Shown piece after piece: positions 7,184 to 11,498 of a stretch of 11,498 nucleotides of DNA (positions are counted from its first letter, which is position 1; the number at the start of each line of letters is the position of its first letter). The position numbers were made by a program, and so were the translations under genes. The stretch comes from Phycisphaerales bacterium UBA7708 (GTDB taxonomy: Bacteria; Planctomycetota; Phycisphaerae; Sedimentisphaerales; Anaerohalosphaeraceae), in assembly GCA_002482415.1 (NCBI GenBank), contig DLFY01000096.1, positions 12,791 through 24,288 on the forward strand, read 5' to 3'. The notes under the pieces were generated by a model that saw only the letters and a list, made by a program, of their open reading frames with translations, was not told where the DNA came from and searched no databases.

Positions 7184-8826
7184 ATGCCTACTCCCTCGAC
7201 TTGATAAAGGATTTCCCGGCCTTCCCGGTCTCGGTTAACAACCATTTCTATCGTATAACTGACTCCGCTGACCGACGAGGTCGATGTCGCGCGAATCATA
7301 TAAACACTGGATCGCACACAAAACAGATCGATATATTGTCGTAAAATATCCTGTGTCATTCCATCCACATTAATTAAGTCCCCCACACTGGTTACCTGAC
7401 CGCCCATGCTGTCGCGGTAATTGATAATCTTTCCCGCCAGGTCATCATTGCCGCCCAGAAAAGCTCGCAGGACTTCAAGGCTGACCGTGTTGACATTAAT
7501 CTGCCCGTTAATCGTTGTATTGCTCGATATCGTAACCTGGTCCAGAATCCGGCTGAATGTCGCCCAGTCCAGCGCCTGTGCCTGAACATCGGTTTGTCCG
7601 CCCGCCGGCGAAGTCACGCCGCCGCGACCACCACCCTGCATTCCTCCACCCTGACCCGGACGGCCCATGCCGCCATCCTGGCCGCCTTGTCCGCCGCCGG
7701 GGCGACCACCGCCCATGCCGCCACCCTGCCCTCCGCCTTCTCCGCCGCGTCCACCACGACCGCCGCCTTCTCCACCGCGTCCGCCGCGTCCGCCACCCTG
7801 CCTGCCTCCACCCTGAGCAGGAGCCTGCCCGCTGCCTGATGATCCGCCGGAGCCGGCATCCGCAGCAAGCAGCGCCGGCGAGACATTCATCATAGAATAC
7901 TGAATCATCTGCTGCTCATGCTCGGAATATGTCCCCGCCAGAGGCATAAGCGGATGTATCAGACCGCTGGTGCGACCGGGTGTCTGCGTGCCCGAAGAAT
8001 TTCTTTGGCCGCCGCCGGTCGTTCCGGTACCGCCGGTGGTGCCAGTTCCGCTGGAGGTACCCATCAGATCGGCAAGCGAACGGAATCGCCGGTTTTGGGT
8101 AATCCAGCGGGCCTGTGCCTGTGTAATCGACAACTGGCTGACCATGTCGCTTTCGCTGGCGGAGTTGACGTTAATCCGCTGATTGCCGCTGGCGTCCACG
8201 TTATTGGTGGCCGAAAAGCAGGTCAAATACCGGCTCCATCCGCCTTTGCCGAGGGTGCGGTTATTCTCACCGTAAAATAAATCTTCGGTAACGCCGCGCA
8301 CGCGAAGCAGTTCACGCGGAGTTCTGAAATTGGCATTCCGGCATTGATACCCGACTGGCAGATTTAAATAATAGCCGCTTTCAGCGCCATTGGTCCCCGC
8401 TTCTTCATTCCGATCCCGCCAGTCAATAATGCTGTCGGTAATCGTCTCATTCATATTCTCGGTGTCCAGCGCCAGAAGCTGTACCGCCGAGGCCGTGTTG
8501 ATATTCAGCCTGGAACATTCATCGGTAATCGTCACCGTAAACGCCCCGCCGGACAACATTACATTTTCCAGTTCAGTAATATTGATAGCCCAGTCGTCCA
8601 GAAGACTGTCGGTCTCTTTTAAGTCGTCTTTGAGGTACGCCAGGGCTGTTTCCGCCCCGGCACGCGCCATCCATCGACAGCGGATTTTCTCCACCGAGGA
8701 CAAACTGATGCGGCTGTCCAGACGGCTGTTCTGGGCGCCGACGGCCAGAATCGCCATCATCACCACCAGCATCCACATCACCCCGGCCAGTACGGTGCCG
8801 GCTTGTTTGTCGCGTTTAGCTGCCAT
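7180..8826 (-). CDS. gspK: Minor pseudopilin GspK with Gly/Arg-rich insert and an extra N-V-N module
   Basis: GspK caps the pseudopilus tip. An upstream ATG (8901) would overlap gspJ by 67 nt; I chose the ATG at 8826, 8 nt after the gspJ stop, because MAAKRDKQAG followed by a hydrophobic helix (11-31) is a normal prepilin N-terminus. There is no Glu at +5 of the mature protein, as is usual for GspK. The protein has 548 residues against roughly 300-350 in typical GspK. Canonical parts are RLNINTASAVQLLAL (106-120), SIIDWRDRNEEAGTNGAES (132-150), FRTPRELLRVRGV and INVNSAS (218-224). After this come a Thr/Gly stretch (256-280), a long Gly/Arg/Gln segment (323-410) and a third module INVNTVSLEVLRAFLGG (443-459) leading to the normal C-terminal end (SSVYMIRATSTS, YTIEMVVNRD). 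It overlaps gspL by 4 nt. Identity is secure. Confidence 0.92.
   Translation of the reverse strand: MAAKRDKQAGTVLAGVMWMLVVMMAILAVGAQNSRLDSRISLSSVEKIRCRWMARAGAETALAYLKDDLKETDSLLDDWAINITELENVMLSGGAFTVTITDECSRLNINTASAVQLLALDTENMNETITDSIIDWRDRNEEAGTNGAESGYYLNLPVGYQCRNANFRTPRELLRVRGVTEDLFYGENNRTLGKGGWSRYLTCFSATNNVDASGNQRINVNSASESDMVSQLSITQAQARWITQNRRFRSLADLMGTSSGTGTTGGTGTTGGGQRNSSGTQTPGRTSGLIHPLMPLAGTYSEHEQQMIQYSMMNVSPALLAADAGSGGSSGSGQAPAQGGGRQGGGRGGRGGEGGGRGGRGGEGGGQGGGMGGGRPGGGQGGQDGGMGRPGQGGGMQGGGRGGVTSPAGGQTDVQAQALDWATFSRILDQVTISSNTTINGQINVNTVSLEVLRAFLGGNDDLAGKIINYRDSMGGQVTSVGDLINVDGMTQDILRQYIDLFCVRSSVYMIRATSTSSVSGVSYTIEMVVNRDREGREILYQVEGVGI
7733..7792 (-). repeat. Imperfect 30-bp tandem duplication in the gspK Gly-rich region
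   Basis: Two adjacent 30-bp units (7733-7762 and 7763-7792), each starting CCGCCTTCTCC on the plus strand, differ at about four positions. They encode two copies of a 10-residue unit (RGGRGGEGGG) in GspK. They form the core of a wider Gly-codon-rich tract (about 7599-7860) and suggest expansion by slippage or unequal recombination. Confidence 0.7.
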
Positions 8827-8834
8827 AATCCGTT

Positions 8835-9578
8835 TTATAATCCTGTGCTCCCGGTATCCGTCGTGCCGGTGTCCAGGCTTCCGCTTTCGGCCTGGTCCCA
8901 TTCAAAATTCGCGGCATCCACTTCGTCGGTAAACTGTCCCTGCTTGAAACCCACCGCAACCTGCCGGGAGTATATTTTCTGTTTGAGGGTTCCGGCCTGA
9001 CCAACCGCCAGGTTGACCAGAACAAGCTGCGGCGGACGCATATTTTCCGACGACCACTGGTCGGTCCAGTTGCCGCTGTCAAAATACCGGACATCAAATG
9101 CCACAATCGAACCGGCAACCACTTCCAGAATACCGCCGTCGGTGTTTTCCGTCGCCGTCTGCGAATCAAGCCCGACGATCGGGCAGACACGCCGCATCAG
9201 GGTTCGTGCCTGCTGATCTTCCGTGATAAAATATTCCACTTCATACAATTCCGATTCCGGCTGATCCAGTCGGGCCTTGGAACGGCTGAATGTTCGGAAA
9301 ATCATGCGGGGCGTTGCCGTCGAGCCGGTCTGATCAATCAGCCCCTCAAAACGAATCGCATTGCCGAAAGGCCGTATATTGCTCAAATCCGTGCGAAGCT
9401 GCTCAGCGGCGATGCGAAGTTCATCCACCGTCTCACTGTGTTTATCAATCGCACTGCGCGCCGCGGTGACACTGCGAAGCCCCGACAAGGCCACCAGGGC
9501 AATAAAGGCCCCCAGCGTTGCGGAAATCAGCATTTCCAGCAGCGTAAACGCTTTTCTGGGATGGCCTGTCATCTTCAT
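8835..9578 (-). CDS. gspJ: Minor pseudopilin GspJ
   Basis: GspJ joins GspI and GspK in the pseudopilus tip. The frame is open to 9770, but I start at the ATG at 9578: AAGGA lies about 8 nt upstream, the ATG overlaps the gspI stop (ATGA), and MKMTGHPRKA^FTLLEMLISA is a standard class III prepilin signal. The residue before the cleavage point is Ala10, not the usual Gly; Glu at +5 is kept. The 247-residue protein continues with a hydrophobic helix (11-33), an amphipathic helix (about 40-66) and a beta-rich domain with LYEVEYFIT, RTLMRRVCP, VAFDVRYFDSGNWTDQW and PPQLVLVNLAV, where GspJ family members carry 'V..F...Y.D...W...W'. The end is a Ser/Thr/Gly tail (231-247, LDTGTTDTGSTGL). The next gene, gspK, starts after 8 nt. 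Confidence 0.9.
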   Translation of the reverse strand: MKMTGHPRKAFTLLEMLISATLGAFIALVALSGLRSVTAARSAIDKHSETVDELRIAAEQLRTDLSNIRPFGNAIRFEGLIDQTGSTATPRMIFRTFSRSKARLDQPESELYEVEYFITEDQQARTLMRRVCPIVGLDSQTATENTDGGILEVVAGSIVAFDVRYFDSGNWTDQWSSENMRPPQLVLVNLAVGQAGTLKQKIYSRQVAVGFKQGQFTDEVDAANFEWDQAESGSLDTGTTDTGSTGL

Positions 9579-10096
9579 CGTGTCGTCCTTGTTCCGCCGG
9601 TGGAAGTTCCCGTGCTGCCTGTTGTGCCCGTCGAACCGGTTGTGCCGGTTCCGGTGGAAGTCCCTGTCCCGGCCCCGGTCGTCGTGGAGGTTGTGGTGCT
9701 GGTCGTCTCCGTTACCGCACGGAGCCGGGTGTCGCACTGGATCCGTCGCACACGATTTTCCGAAACCCATTCCAGCGTCATCGTCAGACTGTACAACTGT
9801 TCAATTTCCAGGGGTTCCAGCACGGCCTGCCAGCGCCATTGCATTGCACTGTGCTGGTCATTAATGACACCGGACAAATTCGGATTGCTGATCAGCGCCT
9901 GAATGCCGATCTGGTCCAGTAAAACCATCTGGCGATCCAGCATGTCCCACGCTTTTTCATATTCCTGATGAATCCGCAGCGCCGAAAGACTCTTGGCACC
10001 CAGGGCGCAGATAGTCACGGTAGCCGTCGCCAGCAGTCCCGCCGCGACCAGCACCTCGACCAAACTGAATCCCTTGTTTCGTCTGTAAGTCATCAT
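9575..10096 (-). CDS. gspI: Minor pseudopilin GspI with Thr/Gly/Ser-rich tail
   Basis: This is a 173-residue pseudopilin. MMTYRRNKG^FSLVEVLVAAGLLATATV is a canonical prepilin peptidase site (Gly at -1, Glu at +5) followed by the hydrophobic N-terminal helix. The short leader, ALGAKSLSALRIHQEYEKAWDM helix and position between gspH and gspJ fit GspI (FSLVEVLVA.. is typical of the family). The globular domain ends around residue 129 (RVRRIQCDTRLRAVTE). A 44-residue tail (130-173) then follows, built almost only of Thr, Gly and Ser, which ordinary GspI proteins of about 120-130 residues lack. The start overlaps the gspH stop by 4 nt and the stop overlaps the gspJ start by 4 nt. GGATTC lies just upstream as a weak Shine-Dalgarno sequence. 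Confidence 0.87.
   Translation of the reverse strand: MMTYRRNKGFSLVEVLVAAGLLATATVTICALGAKSLSALRIHQEYEKAWDMLDRQMVLLDQIGIQALISNPNLSGVINDQHSAMQWRWQAVLEPLEIEQLYSLTMTLEWVSENRVRRIQCDTRLRAVTETTSTTTSTTTGAGTGTSTGTGTTGSTGTTGSTGTSTGGTRTTR
9578..9709 (-). repeat. Low-complexity Thr/Gly/Ser-coding tract at the end of gspI
   Basis: The last 44 codons of gspI consist of runs of ACC/ACG, GGC/GGG/GGT and a few Ser codons, written on the plus strand as GT- and CCGGT-rich sequence. Short units of the type GGT-TSTG recur without a strict period. A shorter similar tract ends gspJ (about 8838-8890), and another lies inside gspK (about 7987-8061). Confidence 0.6.
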
Positions 10097-10683
10097 TCTT
10101 GTGAATCCAAATCCACACGCCCGGTCAGCAGTTGTTCTGCTATCCCGTTCTGCATCGTAACCCGCCCGGTCTGACTGACCATCACATGGGCATGATGCAG
10201 CCCGTCACCCAGTTGAATCAGACAGGCCTGTGCCTTGCCGTCCGGATAAAACAGGCTCTGTGCCTGCCGCCCATCCATCCCGTCCACAAGAAACTGCTCC
10301 ACCAGCAGTTTCTTATCCAAAGCAAGCGGACGGGTATAGGCATTTTTCAGTATCGGGATTTCCATCTGTCCGGGCAGAGTCCCAATCTGCGGCATTGCCG
10401 TCATCGAGGTTTCAGGCGGCTGTGTCTGCATCGCAGCTTCCAGGTAAAGCAGTTGCTGCGCCTCATCCAGCTTCAAAGCAACGACCGTCTGTTTTTCAAT
10501 CGCCGCAATTCGGGCATACTTGGCAATCAGGTAAAGCTGCCGGGTCTGATTGGTCAGAACCGTCTGCGAACCCATCTTCGAATAACGCAGCACGGAAATG
10601 GAGGCAAGGATACCCACCAGTGCCGCTACCGCCAGCAGCTCGATCATGGTAAAAGCCGGTTTGTTTCGATTCCTTGCCAACAC
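10093..10683 (-). CDS. gspH: Minor pseudopilin GspH (GspH/FimT type)
   Basis: The protein has 196 residues from the GTG at 10683, chosen because GAGGG lies 6 nt upstream; the next codon, TTG, is a possible alternative. MLARNRNKPA^FTMIELLAVAALVGILASI is a prepilin signal with Ala at -1 and Glu at +5, followed by the hydrophobic helix. A helix with NQTRQLYLIAKYARIAAIEKQ matches the GspH/FimT pattern in which a long N-terminal helix leads into a beta-strand reading 'VVALKLD'. The remainder is a beta-rich domain with SLFYPDGKAQACLIQL and VMVSQTGRVTMQNG, similar to the 'F.pdG....' and '...G.v......' strands at the end of GspH. It is separated from gspG by 38 nt and overlaps gspI by 4 nt. The family call is good; H as opposed to another minor pseudopilin rests partly on position. 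Confidence 0.85.
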   Translation of the reverse strand: MLARNRNKPAFTMIELLAVAALVGILASISVLRYSKMGSQTVLTNQTRQLYLIAKYARIAAIEKQTVVALKLDEAQQLLYLEAAMQTQPPETSMTAMPQIGTLPGQMEIPILKNAYTRPLALDKKLLVEQFLVDGMDGRQAQSLFYPDGKAQACLIQLGDGLHHAHVMVSQTGRVTMQNGIAEQLLTGRVDLDSQE

Positions 10684-10721
10684 ACTTTCCCTCGTGTATC
10701 AATCCATCGCCTCAGAGGCCG

Positions 10722-11141
10722 TTAATCATTATAAATATCCGCATTATCACCTTCACCTCCCGGCTGGCCGTCGGCGCCATAGCTGAAAATATCATAGCTG
10801 TTCATATTCACCGTACCCTGCTGCAGATAAAAATAGGGGCGATCCCACGGATCGAGCAGATCGCTCTTTTTCAGATACGGCCCATCCCAGCGGTCCTGAA
10901 CATCCGAAGGAGGAATCAAGAGCGCCTCAAGACCTTCCGCATCCGCCGGCAGCCGGCCGCAGGAATACTCAAAGCGGGCCAATGCCCCTTCAACAATCGC
11001 AATTTTGCCCTTGGCAATATCACGCTTGGCCTTGCCCAGCCCCTTGAAGGCACGCGGCACCACAAAAACCGCCAGCAATGCAATAATGGTGGCCACCGCA
11101 AGCAATTCAATAATTGTAAACCCTTTTCTGCTTTTTCTCAT
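10722..11141 (-). CDS. gspG: Major pseudopilin GspG
   Basis: GspG forms the pseudopilus shaft. From the ATG at 11141 it has 139 residues. MRKSRKG^FTIIELLAVATIIALLAVFVVP is a textbook prepilin start with a 7-residue leader, and AAAGG lies about 8 nt upstream. An in-frame ATG at 11189, just 3 nt past the gspF stop, would lengthen the leader to 23 residues and has no Shine-Dalgarno sequence, so I reject it. Residues 62-75 (GRLPADAEGLEALL) and 84-102 (RWDGPYLKKSDLLDPWDRPY) match the GspG core 'GRYPT...GL..L' and 'W.GPYL....DPWG..Y'. Residues 116-136 (YDIFSYGADGQPGGEG..ADI) are the calcium-binding C-terminal loop characteristic of T2SS GspG, which separates it from type IV pilins. gspF lies directly upstream. 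Confidence 0.95.
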   Translation of the reverse strand: MRKSRKGFTIIELLAVATIIALLAVFVVPRAFKGLGKAKRDIAKGKIAIVEGALARFEYSCGRLPADAEGLEALLIPPSDVQDRWDGPYLKKSDLLDPWDRPYFYLQQGTVNMNSYDIFSYGADGQPGGEGDNADIYND

Positions 11142-11192
11142 TGGTTTGCCTTTCGTTTCCCTGTTCAACTCAAATACCATATTCCTCATAAT

Positions 11193-11498
11193 CTATAATG
11201 CTGAAGTCAAATCCATCGCCAGAATCGGCAGCAGTGTCGCTGCAATAATAAAGCCGATAACCGTCGCCAGAAGCAGAATCAATATCGTCGGCAGCAGCGA
11301 TACAAATCGCACCAGCGCCGAATCCGCCTGGTCATCAAAGGTATCCGCCGCCTGAAGCAGCAGTTCATCCAGCCGGCCGGTCTGTTCCCCGAGGGCGACA
11401 ATCTGAACCAGCAGCTTGTCAAACATCCCCGACTGTCCCAGCGGCTCAGCCACCGAACGACCGCCCTTGACTTCCGCAGCCACCTTGTCAATCTGCTG
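11193..11498 (-). CDS. gspF: T2SS inner-membrane platform protein GspF, C-terminal part (cut by window edge)
   Basis: The frame is open to the right edge and gives the last 101 residues. GGRSVAEPLGQSGMFDKLLVQIVALGEQTGRLDELLLQAADTF is the repeated T2SSF-domain core seen in GspF/PilC, whose usual form is 'M...GE.TG.LD..L...A..y'. After it comes the final membrane segment (SLLPTILILLLATVIGFIIAA) and a terminal TLLPILAMDL, like the 'LPIF.....' ending of GspF. The N-terminal three-quarters lie outside the window. GspF is the polytopic membrane protein around which GspE, L and M assemble. It is the first gene seen of the operon, and gspE would be expected upstream. Confidence 0.93.
   Translation of the reverse strand, partial: QQIDKVAAEVKGGRSVAEPLGQSGMFDKLLVQIVALGEQTGRLDELLLQAADTFDDQADSALVRFVSLLPTILILLLATVIGFIIAATLLPILAMDLTSAL

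Noticed and set aside
7597..7860. Possible CRISPR or minisatellite array in the GC-rich stretch
   Set aside because: The repeats are imperfect, have no spacers, and stay in frame as Gly/Arg codons of GspK.
7557..7895. Plus-strand His/Arg/Pro-rich and Ala/Thr-rich frames across the GC-rich tract
   Set aside because: They are shadows of the GspK Gly/Arg codons. Several frames are open only because the sequence is low-complexity.
9579..9770. N-terminal extension of gspJ (64 His/Asp/Arg-rich residues)
   Set aside because: It overlaps the gspI tail in another frame. The ATG at 9578 has a ribosome binding site and gives a normal prepilin leader.
9438..9902. Plus-strand frame with a Val/Pro repeat (VPVEPVVPVP) resembling a structural repeat protein
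   Set aside because: It is the mirror of the Thr/Gly-coding tail of gspI. The apparent repeat comes from the low-complexity DNA, and the frame opposes two well-supported pseudopilin genes.
10709..10719. Small palindrome GCCTCAGAGGC between gspG and gspH
   Set aside because: The stem is at most five pairs with almost no loop, and no T-run follows. It is too weak to call a terminator or a processing site, although reduced read-through after gspG cannot be excluded.
1295..11498. Type IV pilus or competence system instead of T2SS
   Set aside because: GspG carries the calcium-loop C-terminus, GspL is a PilM-PilN-type single chain, and GspC, GspK and the full H-I-J set are present, all of which point to a T2SS.

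Overview
The window reads as one long, compact type II secretion system (T2SS) operon on the minus strand, plus two unrelated genes at the low-coordinate end. Moderate GC, a secretin of about 1,065 residues, Gly/Arg-rich low-complexity inserts and 'SPEERR'-type helices suggest a planctomycete, perhaps the Phycisphaerae/Sedimentisphaerales branch. That assignment rests on protein style, not on a marker gene.

Layout by region. At 1-366 (minus, cut by the window edge) is the N-terminal third of a plant-TRZ1-like RNase Z / metallo-beta-lactamase protein, with a good sigma70-type promoter at 396-424. At 473-1219 (plus, divergent) is a DUF434-family protein whose C-terminal half looks PIN/NYN-like. 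At 1218-1258 is an intrinsic terminator that ends the T2SS operon and shares its T-tract with the stop codon of the convergent DUF434 gene. From 1295 to the right edge the T2SS genes run right to left: gspF (partial), G, H, I, J, K, L, M, C, D. This is the classical C-D-E-F-G-H-I-J-K-L-M order circularly permuted, so that C and D come last. gspE would be expected just beyond the right edge.

How the parts work together. GspF, L, M and C form the inner-membrane assembly platform. GspG is the major pseudopilin; H, I, J and K are minor pseudopilins, with I-J-K making the tip. GspD is the outer-membrane secretin, and the GspC HR-like domain is expected to dock on GspD N0. Five junctions (H/I, I/J, K/L, L/M, M/C) are 4-nt ATGA/TTGA overlaps; the others have short gaps.

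The most unusual content is in the proteins. GspD has N0 plus six secretin-N-type repeats instead of the usual three. GspK is about 548 residues, with a third N-V-N helix-hairpin-type module behind a Gly/Arg-rich linker. GspI and GspJ end in Thr/Gly/Ser-rich tails. The C-terminus of GspC and the N-terminus of mature GspD carry near-identical 'GGG-GGF-FDF-M(S/T)xEE' segments, close to the two domains that normally bind each other. Together these suggest a lineage-specific redesign of the T2SS periplasmic parts.
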